Positions 22,844-34,448 are shown, counted from the stretch's first letter. The stretch is DNA of 64,000 nt from Cercis canadensis (GCA_003255065.1 QAOA01005205.1:230098-294097); one strand, 5' to 3'. Notes: a model not told the origin generated them from the sequence alone. A program made the numbers and translations.

Positions 22844-23310
22844 TCAAGTCAAAGCAGTGAAGAGTGAAATGAAAAGAAGAGAAGTGGGGGAAGATGTAAA
22901 AGGTAAGTGAAATGAGTGAAGTTTTGGAAAAAGGATGGAGAAGCATGAGAAGATAAAAGTGAAGATGCTCACCTCCGCCACTCCATGTGAAATTATCAAA
23001 ATATCTTTTTAAATTATATATATAATTATTTTGTATATATTTAAATATACTAATTTTGTTTTAAGCACAATAATTACATATTTTAAGTATATTAGCAGGA
23101 TTCAAATCTCAAGTTAAAGCATTGATGAGTGATATGACAAGAAGAGAAGTGGGGGAAGGTAAGTGAAATGAGTAAAGCTTTGGAAAATGAGAGGATAAAA
23201 TTGAAGAGGCTCAGATGCACCGCGCCATGCAAAATTGCCAAAATATCTTTTAAATTATGTGATTATTTTATATATATTTAAATATAATAATCACATATTA
23301 AACACAATAT
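22844..23310. repeat. Imperfect tandem duplication upstream of oxygenase copy C
   Basis: Two units of about 220-270 bases: 22844-23060 and about 23112-23310. Both contain AAGAGAAGTGGGGGAAG, then a GTAAGTGAAATGAGT stretch and an AT-rich tail with AAATATCTTTT. The units lie directly upstream of the exon 1 remnant, so the promoter region was duplicated. Confidence 0.65.
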
Positions 23311-25582
23311 TCACACATTTTACACATTATAATCATATATATAAAAGTCAAAATACTTATAAGTGAATTTCTAATTGAACCAATTTAACTTTTTTTCTCT
23401 ATACCATGTGCTCCAAACCCACTACCCATTTTTTTTCTGACAATTTTATTTTTTAAAAAAATAAATGTGCATTTTAAATCAAATTAACACACAGTTTTTT
23501 TTTTTTATGTGAAAGCAGCGCACAAGACATATGATGTGATTTATATCCTCATACATTTTAATAAAGTAAAGAAGATACGAAGCAAATCATATCGTTGTCC
23601 CCATTTAAAAATGGGATGCCTAAATTGAAATGTTCGAAGAATTACAGAGACTAAAAACGAGTTCAAGCCTTTCTTAATTCCTTGATTCAACAATGCTTGC
23701 ATGAAAAGGAAAAAGCATACAAACAAGCAACCTCCAGCCTAAACTCTACACTTTAGAATCAGCTTAGGATACTCTCACCCATATGTCATAGATCTTTTAC
23801 ATTAGTCTCTATTTATTCATACTATTATTACACTTTAAACCAGTAGAAGATATCAATTTGAATTTGATATGTGCACTGACTTGGACAGAATTTGATCCTC
23901 CATAGAGCAACTAGACCCAAGACATCTTGCCTAATCATTGACATGTCAATTGATAACTCTTCTGCAAACTGTGCTTCCACAATTTTCTCATAAAAGTACA
24001 GTCAATTTAGAGATGGTTGCTGTCTTCAATTATATGATAATAGAATGCACATAAACCTTTCACAAGATATCCCCAGTTCAATTATCTTTCCATAATTAAT
24101 CTATCAAGCACTGCCAGCCAACAAAGAAGTTGTGCTTAGGAAGCGAGCACCTCTTTCACATAAGAAAGTGGAGGATCAAGCTTTTACGCCGTACAAGTTT
24201 CCACCCATTCATTTGACTATAAAGGCTGCCTAATTGCATTCCATGTTGAGCCAAATCAAAATATCCACCAGTAGCTACATTGGAGACCACTTTAGCAGGT
24301 TGGGAAATGTCAGGTCACAGTAAAGAATATTCAGTTTGAATTGAAACCATGTTATTTGGCCTTGTAGGAGGCCATGTCCATCCTCCAAATGAAAGAACAA
24401 TGCCAATTTCAGACATACCATTCTTGGGCCTTCTCCTAATAGTTTAAGCTTTTGATTGAATCAGAGAAGTTGGTTCCTTGACAGCTTCTACCTTCCACAA
24501 TAATCCTTGTCTAAAACTATCCATAATCCTTTCAGTTGAGAGCAAATGATCAGACCACAAAAAGGTAGAACAACCATTGCCACCTTCAGATTGGTCTTTC
24601 ACGCAACTTCATACCAAAACCTGTCATTTTGTGAGATTCTTTCAATGAACAAGTAAATCACAGAAGAGTTACAGTTCAAAGAACACAACTCAAAAAACAC
24701 AATTCTCCCCAATTTTCCTCACTCTTCTCTGCAAGAGTGCAAGGAATATTCATTGAGTAGTACAAATAACTCCTCACTGCAGAAGCCCTTCCAATCTATC
24801 TATCTATCTATCAGAGTGTGTGTAGCATAGCAACACTATCCACTGAGAAGAAAGGAGAAACAAGAGTGAGCTGTTCGATGAATTTGATGCAGCTTTCAAG
24901 CTGTTGTCCATCAAAAGCACTCCTAATAAACTCAAAACACTGTACAAGAAAGAACACAGGTTCGGGGTGAATGTAGACCTATAAGTGGTCAAAAGCACCC
25001 ATGAATTCATTTAAGGCTACAAGTACAAATTAACAAACCAGTACTGATGAGTGGTCACATGCATATATTACTTGAAAGTGATTCCAAGCCTTCCAAATAA
25101 CCCCCAATCCTTACATCTCCTTTATCTATAATCATAAATGTCAAATTATGAACACTTGAAACAAGTACTGGAAAACATTACCAAAAAAGCCAACAATGAC
25201 CTTTTGAAAAGCACTTATTAATTGAGTGACAACCCACCTTGTGGATACTAGGATATCAAAGGCAGCTCCAGTGGTGCAACCAAAATATAAATGAGTTTAA
25301 CTTTTTCCTACAAGTAGAGCGATCACATTCAATAATATAGCAAAAAAGAAAAGGGTTGAATTTACTTTCCACAATTAGAGCAAAAAGAGTAGGGACTCAA
25401 AGATAAAAGCATGCGGAACAATCATATCAGCTTCTTGTTTGTTTGTTGTACAGTAAAAAGGTTAGAGATACCATTGTAGATGATAAAAATCGAGATCTGA
25501 AGCATTGACCCATATGCAATGACTGAGAAGATCCTAAGAAATAATAAACCAGACTGAGAATACAAAAGGAAGGATGACATTC
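23311..25582. other. Intergenic, mostly unrecognised
   Basis: AT-rich DNA with a short ATCT repeat (about 24796-24812). The only recognisable piece is the LINE-like remnant listed separately. The frame at 24804-25010 has no convincing homology. Confidence 0.4.
23880..24340 (-). mobile_element. LINE remnant (zf-RVT region)
   Basis: Reading the minus strand in several frames gives degenerate zf-RVT-like text: a PKHNFF..W..L.D.L block near 24110-24150 and further conserved-looking pieces down to 23890. Stops and frame changes are frequent. It is assigned to a plant L1-type LINE on this pattern alone. Confidence 0.35.
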
Positions 25583-25860
25583 ATGTCAAAACTCAAAAAA
25601 TCAACCAATGGCAACAAGACAAGGTAAAATAAATTTAGTAAACCTATGAGTCTATAGCTTAATTAGAACTTCAGCAACAGTGAGGCCATCACATAGTCCA
25701 CCTTCTCTGCTCTGGCAGAAAAAAAAATATTTGCTAACAGTTCATACAAATTCAATATTAGTAGAAGTGTGACTTGGATTGGACCTAAAGTATCTTACCT
25801 TGTTTTATCAACTATCATTTCATGAAGAAGCTTCTGAGTCGTAACATTCTCAGTTTTAAC
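25583..25860 (-). pseudogene. Old fragment of a PPR 3' end and flank
   Basis: Bases 25583-25795 resemble the PPR downstream flank at 100-310. Bases 25795-25860 resemble the PPR C-terminal codons (the CTATCATTTCATGAAGAAGC word is shared with 340-360). Divergence is much greater than between the other copies, so this is an older relic of an RFL gene. Confidence 0.6.
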
Positions 25861-26539
25861 TACCTCTGAAACTTGCCGATGCTGTCAGGCAATGGCCATG
25901 ACATGGATCAGCTGCACATATCATGTTCTTTGCATTCCCCACCATTATGTTCAGAAACAGAAAGTGCATGGTATTGCTATGATCCTCGAGATGTCCTCAC
26001 TCAATCTCCCAGACATGTCCTGTATAGAGGTTTAGTTACTTAATAACAAAAGTTGAAGCCATGGCAAGACCTTTCTGAGGAACATCATAGACACTGGATT
26101 TGACCTTGTTGGCATTCCACTCAACAAAGTAACAAGAGTTCTTGTTTTGCAGATTCCTCATCTACCCACCTACTTCCTTTGCACTCATTTTGCAGCTCCA
26201 AAAGCTGCTGAGGCTGTTAGGTAATTGCCATGGCATGCATCAGTTTCACACATCATGTTCTTGGCAATTCTCATCACTTGTGATAGTTCAACATTATGCT
26301 GTGATCCTCAAGATGTCAGGGGACAAAAACCCACCATGGAAAAGTAGAGTCATGGAGATGGGATGAAGTCACCGACAGTTTCAGGCCTGTATTGAGCTGA
26401 CCCAGGAATCTCTAGCAACAAGCATCCAACTGATTAAAACATAACTTTTAGTCACCTCCTACCTAGTTTCCCAGCCCTTTGTAATGCCACTTAGCCCAAT
26501 TTTTTCTGGCAACAACAGAGACATCAATATTTCAATTTT
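25861..26539. other. Intergenic next to PPR relics
   Basis: Two loosely similar stretches (around 25880-25990 and 26200-26310) share GGCAATGGCCATGACATG-like and CACATCATGTTCTT words, suggesting a diverged local duplication. No gene is seen. Confidence 0.35.
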
Positions 26540-26805
26540 AGCTACAGTCTAGACATCTGAAACACTAACCCATGAGCTGACTGAGAGAATATTGAAGAGT
26601 TAACAGAGCAGATAGAGTACCTGAGGAAGAAAGATGGTAATAGTATCAAGACTCAAAAAATCAACCAATGGCAACTATACAAGGTCAAAATAAATTTAAT
26701 AAATATGACTAAATCAAAACTTCAGTAACAATGAGGCCATTGCATAGTTGAATATCCATGAACCAAAATATAAATATTTGCTCGGTATTCATACAAACTC
26801 AACAT
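26540..26805. repeat. Segmental duplicate: 3' flank of the PPR gene, copy at an oxygenase
   Basis: Matches 1-264. Homology stops at 26805 and oxygenase exon 3 starts at the next base, exactly at the oxygenase stop codon. The PPR gene itself is absent here. Confidence 0.85.
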
Positions 26806-27835
26806 ACAGCTTGAAGTGTTCTAGTGCAGAGATGCCGTTTAGACCTTTGGCTATGTAGTGTTCTAAGTAGCCCTTCATTGTGGTTTCCCTGTAAATTGGA
26901 GGATTCTCCTTGGACAGAAGCTCTTTTATGGGTCCATACAGTCTTGAAGAGTTCTCAGGTGGAAGACGTGCCCCAAAAAAGCATGCCACTGAAACTCTTG
27001 GCCCTTTTTTTTGTGCCAAAACTCTGTGGTTGACACTGATAAACTTATCATTGGTGATTAGCTGCAAAAATTGAGACAAAGTCAATGACAGAATGGCCTT
27101 AGCACTTTTCTAATTGCCACAATGTGTTGTTTACAGAAATGAAACTACAGAGTAGTAGGAGGTTTTTTCTTCCCATGTATAGTGTTTATAAGTGAAGTCC
27201 AAATTATGATAGAAAATTTAATAGCAAAAAAAATTTGGATAAAACATGAACCAAGCAAATCCATATTAAGTCAGATTACTTTTCTTTTGAGAGCGTAAAA
27301 TGAAACGCCAACTGAGCTTAGCTCAGGTGGTTGGATGGAAGTCCTAAGTTCAAATCGTGGAAACATCTCCTCGATGTATCCCTCAAGAATTGTGGTAACA
27401 ACTTCTTGATGTACATAGAACGAGTTAAATTTCTCAGTTTTCATATGTTTTATTTAGCATCCAAAAGTGTTACAGAAAACATAAAGCTCATGTAGATAAG
27501 GAGTGAACTCGCCTGTAGCAAATCTCCAAGGTTTATGACCAAAGCACCAGGAGTGGGTGTAACATCAACCCACTGGTTTTCATGGAGGACTTGGAGCCCA
27601 CCACTTTGGTCTTGTAGTAGCACAGAGAGGAAGCTATTATCAGAATGAGCACTTGTGCCAAAAGTGAGTTGTGGCTCAGGGCATGCTGGGTAATAATGGC
27701 TAAGATAGAAAAGTCCCACTGCACAACCAATGTCATTAAGGTAATTGGGGTTGAGGCCAAGTGCTTCAGACAGCAATTCCATCAGAGTTATCCCTAATCT
27801 CATGACCTCGTTCGAGTACTTAATCATTATATCAC
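26789..27835 (-). CDS. 2OG-Fe(II) oxygenase, ACC-oxidase-homolog type (copy D, exons 2-3)
   Basis: Exon 2 (27835-27513) is fully open: [20 protein letters not shown], then YYPACPEP and the iron-binding HSD in TSAHSDNSF. Exon 3 starts near 27063 with [20 protein letters not shown] (distal His) and [10 protein letters not shown] (RxS for 2-oxoglutarate). All catalytic residues carried by exons 2 and 3 are present. The exon 2 donor is CAG|GC rather than CAG|GT, an apparent GC-AG intron. The normal stop (after HFKL) is removed by the junction at 26805/26806, so the frame runs on five residues (YVEFV) into PPR flank and stops at 26789. Exon 1 lies in or beyond the N gap; an identical-type exon 1 is at 32217-32773. 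Confidence 0.8.
27306..27440 (+). mobile_element. tRNA-derived SINE fragment, oxygenase intron 2 (copy D)
   Basis: A perfect A-box match TAGCTCAGGTGG (27319-27330) and B-box match GTTCAAATC (27348-27356) have SINE-like spacing, followed by about 80 bases of body. The same insertion is in copy E at 29646-29783, so it predates that duplication. No cloverleaf is seen, so it is not a tRNA gene. Confidence 0.6.
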
Positions 27836-27975
27836 TGCAAATTGAGGAAGAAAATTGATTAGCTATTAGACAGTGACAAATCCAAAAATAATTAACTTAG
27901 TGGAGGGCCAAAGACAAAGGCTAGGGACTCTCAAAAATTACTAAGGCAATTTGGTAAAAAAATTTGAAACGTGAC

Positions 27976-28357
27976 NNNNNNNNNNNNNNNNNNNNNNNNN
28001 NNNNNNNNNNNNNNNNNNNNNNNNNNNNNNNNNNNNNNNNNNNNNNNNNNNNNNNNNNNNNNNNNNNNNNNNNNNNNNNNNNNNNNNNNNNNNNNNNNNN
28101 NNNNNNNNNNNNNNNNNNNNNNNNNNNNNNNNNNNNNNNNNNNNNNNNNNNNNNNNNNNNNNNNNNNNNNNNNNNNNNNNNNNNNNNNNNNNNNNNNNNN
28201 NNNNNNNNNNNNNNNNNNNNNNNNNNNNNNNNNNNNNNNNNNNNNNNNNNNNNNNNNNNNNNNNNNNNNNNNNNNNNNNNNNNNNNNNNNNNNNNNNNNN
28301 NNNNNNNNNNNNNNNNNNNNNNNNNNNNNNNNNNNNNNNNNNNNNNNNNNNNNNNNN
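27976..28357. other. Assembly gap (382 N)
   Basis: Run of N. The sequence to its left matches 30827-31002 and to its right matches 4007 onwards, so the gap joins two different copies of the locus. Open frames across it are artefacts. Confidence 1.
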
Positions 28358-29195
28358 TTTGAATAGCATAACTTACGACTTATTAGAATTTTTTTATTAT
28401 CATAAGTGCTTATACGTAGATAATAAATCAATTAAAATGATGACTTGTGTGTGGGATCTACCCCACACTTAACTACTTGCATGTAACAACCGTCCATCTT
28501 TTGTGGCTATTTGGGAAGTGCAGTATAGCAGTACAGTAGTACAAGGTCACATGTTAACATCTAATACTCTGTTCCTACATTTTAAAGGAAATACCATTAA
28601 ACTCATAATTAATTATTTACATAATTGACACAAACAATTGATATTAAATGAAGTTGTCTAGATACTAATAGTTGGAAAACAAAGTGCCTTCTAAATATGT
28701 TTATTTTTCTCTTTTAAAGTCGTTGTTGGAAATTCTATTATATGATGTGGTGGATTTGTTCTATGCAAATGCAACCTTGCTCAATTGAATAAAAATTTAA
28801 CTAACAAGGCTTATCCTAATGAAATTTTTACTACGACCTCCATTGTTATCAAGCACTTAACTAACATTACTTTTTTTTATTCATATCAAGAAATAAGTCA
28901 TGATCATATATACAAGGCCTATTTACATAGAGTATTACAAACTTGACAGTATGGTCAATTACAACAAGGTTGCTGAATTGAGTTTAACATGGCAGCAGTT
29001 AAATTTCACTAGGATAAGCCTCCGGATCCAATGATGAATGACTCCAGATCGTTGGTTTGATGAAAACTGCCAAAATATAGAATCATAGCCTATGTTTTGA
29101 TATTTTTATGCTGCCTAGAACAACTTGGAAGCAAACTAGTATTCCTTCACAGCTTGAAGTGTTCTAGTGCAGAGATGCCGTTTAGACCTTTGGCT
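28358..29195. repeat. Segmental duplicate: 3' flank of an oxygenase, copy 2
   Basis: Near-identical to 4007-4845. Here it continues naturally into oxygenase exon 3 (29147 onwards), so this is the native context and the copy at 4007 is the displaced one. Confidence 0.85.
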
Positions 29196-30453
29196 TTGTA
29201 GTGTTCTGAATAGCCCTTCATTGTGGTTTCCCTGTAAATTGGAGGATTCTCCTTGGACAGAAGCTCTTTTATGGGTCCATACAGTCTTGAAGAGTTCTCA
29301 GGTGGAAGACGTGCCCCAAAAAAGCATGCCACTGAAACTCTTGGCCCTTTTTTTTGTGCCAAAACTCTGTGGTTGACACTGATAAACTTATCATTGGTGA
29401 TTAGCTGCAAAAATTGAGACAAAGTCAATGACAGAATGGCCTTAGCCCTTTTCTAATTGCCACAAGGTGTTGTTTACAGAAATGAAACTACAGAGTAGTA
29501 GGAGCTTTTTTCTTCCCATGTATAGTGTTTATAAGTGAAGTCCAAATTATGATAGAAAATTTAATAGCAAAACAAATTTGGATAAAACATGAACCAAGCA
29601 AATCCATATTAAGTCGGATTACTTTTCTTTTGAGAGCGTAAAATGAAACGCCAACTGAGCTTAGCTCAGGTGGTTGGATGGAAGTCGTAAGTTCAAATCG
29701 TGGAAACATCTCCTCGATGTATCCCTCAAGAATTGTGGTAACAACTTCTTGATGTACATAGAACGAGTCAAATTTCTCAGTTTTCATATGTTTTATTTAG
29801 CATCCAAAAGTGTTAATCGTCTCCAGGGCTTGTGTTTCAAACCCAAAGTCGTAACCAAAGTAGAAAGAAAAAAGAGAAAGTAATCTCTAGGCATACCTGC
29901 AAACTGCAGGCAGTTCCTGAGGATGAGGAGGCCTAGGAGCCATGTGACAAGCCAAAGTGTCCCTCCAGTTTACTGCTGGAGTCGTATACAAATCAAAATT
30001 AGTATTGAAATATGCCCTTTTTGTAAAATCACGTGAATATAACTCTTTCTTCACTTCCAAATCCTGCTCGTGAAATCTGCGCACCCCATCAAGAGTTTCA
30101 TCCAAAACACCTAAGGGAATCCCATGATTGACCACTTGGAAGAACCCCCAATTCTCACAAGCATATTTGACTTTCTCAACAATCTCATGGTGTGAACTAG
30201 CATTTACATCAACAGCTTCTTCTAAGTCTATGATTGGAATGCTTAGATTGGTGTTTGTGGAAGTAGAACCTGTAGTTGTACTATTGCTGAGTTTCTGCAC
30301 ATCATGAACGAAAATCCGTGGGATTTTTGATAAACCAGCATCAACGAGTCCCTTCACACCGGCTTTTGATTCATCAAGGGCCTTCAATTCACTGTATCTA
30401 TCATAGTTAGATTCATGCTCTGCTTGAACTTGCTCTGAATTTGTGGATACCAT
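29147..30453 (-). pseudogene. 2OG-Fe(II) oxygenase, ACC-oxidase-homolog type (copy E, exon 2 missing)
   Basis: Exon 1 (30453-29897) is open: MVSTNSEQVQAEHESNYDRY, then NLSIPIIDLEEAV, WGFFQVVNHGIP and a good donor. Exon 3 (29404-29147) is open and ends with the normal HFKL stop. No exon 2 lies between them. At about 29814 the intron 2 sequence, identical to 27065-27465, jumps into intron 1 sequence seen at about 32142. The encoded protein would lack the HxD iron ligands and most of the catalytic core. Intron 2 carries the SINE fragment (29646-29783). Either a real deletion or a collapsed assembly. Confidence 0.8.
29646..29783 (+). mobile_element. tRNA-derived SINE fragment, oxygenase intron 2 (copy E)
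   Basis: Same A and B boxes as at 27306-27440, carried along by duplication of the oxygenase. It ends shortly before the join (about 29814) where exon 2 is missing. Confidence 0.6.
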
Positions 30454-30825
30454 GTTTTTTTCCCTTATCTTGAAATTGCTGTGTTTTCAAGAGAAAAATG
30501 ATCGGTCAACACTCATAGTGATATGATTCAAAAGATCCTCGCTTTTCCTGCACAGCTTAGACATATTCAATTTTTCATTTAAGTTAGTCAATTAGAAACA
30601 CTTAAACAAGTAGTTGTAGTCAAAAATCCAATTCCGTGTATTTATTTAAAAATAAAAATAAGAATATTTTTATAATTTAAATTACAAAATAATGTTTATA
30701 TGCACCACTCAATTTTAAGATTTGTTTTATTTTTCAAAAAATAAAAAGCTTCTGCAAATGAGAACATGTGCAATAATAATATCGGAGATTCTATGATACT
30801 ACGTAAGTATGCCATACTACACTGA
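30454..30825. other. Upstream region of oxygenase copy E, ending at an N junction
   Basis: Presumed promoter and leader. AT-rich, and ending in the first 42 bases of a family I MITE (30784-30825). The N at 30826 interrupts it and the sequence switches to oxygenase exon 2. Confidence 0.55.
30784..30825. mobile_element. Family I MITE-like repeat, truncated at an N
   Basis: GGAGATTCTATGATACTACG matches the start of the copies at 6531 and 36256 and ends at the single N at 30826. It lies upstream of oxygenase copy E. Confidence 0.6.
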
Positions 30826-30826
30826 N

Positions 30827-32773
30827 TCATGACCTCGTTCGAGTACTTAATCATTATATCACTGCAAATTGAGGAAGAAAATTGATTAGCTATTAGACAG
30901 TGACAAATCCAAAAATAATTAACTTAGTGGAGGGCCAAAGACAAAGGCTAGGGACTCTCAAAAATTACTAAGGCAATTTGGTAAAAAAATTTGAAACGTG
31001 ACGTGGCCCTCCTAAATTCATGACTGCTATTAGAAGAAAATCTTACCCAAATCACTTGGAGATTAAATATGGAGAGAAGCAGTGTGCACAAACAGTTTCA
31101 AGATATGGTCTAATTGTTTAAATAAACCAAGCAACATACACCATACTTGAGAAGAAAACAGAAGCAAATTTTATCTTGATTTCTTAACTCTTTTTCTTCC
31201 CCAAGTGATTTTATGTACCAACATTGACAGGAACAAAATATTTGGTGATTGCAAGATCCACTAGAACAATTCTTTAGGTGATTAACAAATTATGGAACAC
31301 AAACTGTGAGAAAGCATTGGAATAAACATAAATTTTGCAAAAGAAAAAATGTAAATCAGGACTAAGAATAGCATATGCATGATTCTGCTTGCTTATATAA
31401 TCAATTGTGTCAATTATGCTATAGCCAGACTGATTAAATGACCTCTAAAGAGAGGCTAAATATGAAGTAATCTGAAGGAATACATATTTCAAACTATAAG
31501 ATTAGACACCTTAAAAGCGCTTCTGTAGATTAAAAGTGCTTATCAGATTATCTAGCCAAACACAAAACTGCTTCTTCCTAAAACTATTCTCACAAAAGCA
31601 ATTCTTATGAAAATAATTGTTAATAAAAGCAGAAATTCACAGCTCGCTAAATAGCCACACTATGGGGACTGGATTTCTTCATGTAAGGGGCAAACTTCAA
31701 GTGATCAACAACTGATGCAACACAAAAATATGACCAAATAACCAATTTATGTCAATTATGTGAGTTAAACTGGAACCAAAAAAGTCATTAGCAGACTTCT
31801 ATCAATTAATGTCAATTATCGTTTGGCTATACTTTAAGACACCTTAAGTAAAAAGTGCTTCTCAAACTATATGGCCAAACACAAAACTGCTTCTTCCTAC
31901 TATGATTCTCACAAAAACACTTTTTATGAAAGCAATTCTTATAACAGCTGAAATTCACAGCTTTGCTTAATAACCACACTGTGGGGACTGGAATTCTTCA
32001 TATAAGGGGCAAACTTCTAGTGATCAGCAAATGATGCAAAACAAAAATATGACCAATTTCGGTCAATAATGTTGAATAAGAATTTCTGTTTACCTAATTG
32101 CAATGCCAGTAATCTATAGGCACTACAAATAGCCTGAAGTCGTCTCCAGGGCTTGTGTTTCAAACCCAAAGTCGTAACCAAAGTAAGAAAAAAGAGAAAG
32201 TAATCTCTAGGCATACCTGCAAACTGCAGGCAGTTCCTGAGGATGAGGAGGCCTAGGAGCCATGTGACAAACCAAAGTGTCCCTCCAGTTTACTGCTGGA
32301 GTCGTATACAAATCAAAATTAGTATTGAAATATGCCCTTTTTGTAAAATCACGTGAATATAACTCTTTCTTCACTTCCAAATCCTGCTCGTGAAATCTGC
32401 GCACCCCATCAAGAGTTTCATCCAAAACACCTAAGGGAATCCCATGATTGACCACTTGGAAGAACCCCCAATTCTCACAAGCATATTTGACTTTCTCAAC
32501 AATCTCATGGTGTGAACTAGCATTTACATCAACAGCTTCTTCTAAGTCTATGATTGGAATGCTTAGATTGGTGTTTGTGGAAGTAGAACCTGTAGTTGTA
32601 CTATTGCTGAGTTTCTGCACATCATGAACGAAAATCCGTGGGATTTTTGATAAACCAGCATCAACGAGTCCCTTCACACCGGCTTTTGATTCATCAAGGG
32701 CCTTCAATTCACTGTATCTATCATAGTTAGATTCATGCTCTGCTTGAACTTGCTCTGAATTTGTGGATACCAT
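30827..32773 (-). CDS. 2OG-Fe(II) oxygenase, ACC-oxidase-homolog type (copy F, exon 1 and start of exon 2)
   Basis: Exon 1 (32773-32217) is open and differs from copy E by one residue (CHMAPRP preceded by LV instead of LA). Intron 1 is long (32216-30862). Only the first 35 bases of exon 2 (30861-30827) are present before the N at 30826. Bases 30827-31002 equal 27801-27975, so copies D and F look like two halves of one gene. Together, exon 1 from F and exons 2-3 from D carry all expected motifs. Whether one complete gene exists cannot be decided from this assembly. Confidence 0.75.
31510..32055. repeat. Tandem duplication inside oxygenase intron 1
   Basis: Two units, about 31510-31740 and 31830-32055, share words such as CCAAACACAAAACTGCTTCT, CAGAAATTCACAGCT versus CTGAAATTCACAGCT, and CACACTATGGGGACTGG versus CACACTGTGGGGACTGG. 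The units are clearly diverged. They may derive from an hAT-like miniature element. Confidence 0.65.
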
Positions 32774-32836
32774 GTTTTTTTCCCTTATCTTGAAATTGCT
32801 GTGTTTTCAAGAGAAAAATGATCGGTCAACACTCAN

Positions 32837-33410
32837 AGTCCCTCTCTACAAGCCATAGTCTCCATCTCCTTAATAGGTGGAGCATGCTGAATTGGGCAGC
32901 ACCATGCTGCAACAAAGCTGCCCTCAGCATTCCTTATGAAACCTCCCAGTCCACCCCTGCCCTAGGGCAATAGAGTTGCATCAACACTAATTGTCAAAGA
33001 TGGAACAACTGAGGATACCCCACGTGAGGCTTGCCTTTGTGGACCCAGAGATTGCACCCATCTCCCCTCTTTATTTCCTCCGAGAGAGAACAAATGTTAT
33101 TCCAAACTTGGTAAATAGGCAAGACAAATTTGCCAACTCTAATAGCATTACGACGTTGCCATAAAGAATAGCTACCCAGCACCATCAGCGCCAATTGTCG
33201 ATCATCCCAGCCTTGTACCTCCCTCCTAAACCAGTCAATAAAACTGTCCATCCCTTCAGCATTCAACCCAAAGTCAACCTCCAAAGACTCCCACACCTCA
33301 CGCACTTCAGGGAAAAAAAAAAGAGCGTGTAGCAATGTTTCTTGTTGCTCTAAGCAAAGACCACAGCGATTGGGTATATCAAGCCCCTGGGTTGTTAACG
33401 CATGTGTTGT
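32837..33410 (-). mobile_element. LINE 3' part: zf-RVT tail and RNase H-like domain
   Basis: Minus-strand text reads NRCGLCLEQQETLLHALFFF followed by PEVREVWE, the usual zf-RVT zinc-binding signature of plant L1-type LINEs. The linker follows and then an RNase H-like piece (SVDATLLP, GGFIRNAEGSFVAAW) near 32990-32850. There is at least one stop. The left edge is the N junction at 32836. Confidence 0.75.
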
Positions 33411-34113
33411 GGGTAAAATATTTTTACAACAACGTCACAGAAAGTGCCGATATTTATTTGGCAAATTTAGTTTCCACACCTTCTGCCATACCTCATGCAT
33501 ATGACTTTTATTTTAAAAATATAAATAACACTACATCATAGGCATATATAGAGTAAAGGATTTTAAATAGAAATAGTTGTTATTCTTGGTTTTAATAAGA
33601 AGCTTACTTGATATAGTATGAGTTAAAATAATTATTTTTTTTAAAGTATGTAACTAAGTCATATTAAAAAAAAAATTATGTATATTTTAAGCATTTAACT
33701 CACACTACGTCACTTAATTTCACAAAAATTGAGCTTAATAATAATGATTAATTTTGTCTAAAGCTCATAACTTTTAATAGCCAATGTAATACTGCCCATA
33801 GTTTTTGAGAGAGTTAAGCTTAGCAAGTCCCATATTTAGGATTATAGAATATTGTATTTTTCTTATAATCAGAAAATGCTGCACTTTAAACTTTAATTGC
33901 AGTATGTATGTTAAATCAAAACTTAGATGCCTTGCGATCAAGTTCCCCACTTAACACATGAGACCTGTATATTTTAAAGCTCATCACCAACTTGTTAACT
34001 TTGTTTGCAGGCTTTGAAAACTGCCTTTTATTGGCTTTGGAAGTCTCAACCAAGCACTTGTTGAGTCTTAGGACATAGCAGCCTCTGATGGGTTTGCCGC
34101 TGAATAATTCCGG
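33411..34113. other. AT-rich intergenic DNA
   Basis: Low-complexity AT-rich sequence without recognisable genes or clear element ends. Confidence 0.5.
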
Positions 34114-34439
34114 GGCAATTTGACCAAAATAGCATAATTAGATAAAGTAATTATATAAAAGGATACTATTCAAAATATTTACTTAGAATTGGCAGTTTTA
34201 AATTGTTTAATAATTTTTCGATCAATAACAAATACGCTTTATATATAAAGCGTGTTCCATTCACAATTTCCCAAGCCATATTTTAGTCAAAGGTAGATAA
34301 GCGTTATGTATAAAGCGTGTTTTATATTAGTCAAAAAAATATTAAAAAATTCAAAATTGCCAATTCTTGGTAAATACTTTGAAAAAGACTCATTTTATGT
34401 AATTAGTTAGTGTAAGTGTACTATTCTGGTCAAATTGTC
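34114..34439. mobile_element. MULE-like MITE with 9-bp TSD
   Basis: 326 bases with inverted ends GGCAATTTGACC and GGTCAAATTGTC. Target duplications are TAATTCCGG (34105-34113) and TAATTTCGG (34440-34448), one mismatch. The interior carries GCTTTATATATAAAGCGTG and a second GTATAAAGCGTG word, echoing the AAAGCGTGTTCC words of the larger element at 16125-17359. Non-coding. Confidence 0.8.
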
Positions 34440-34448
34440 TAATTTCGG

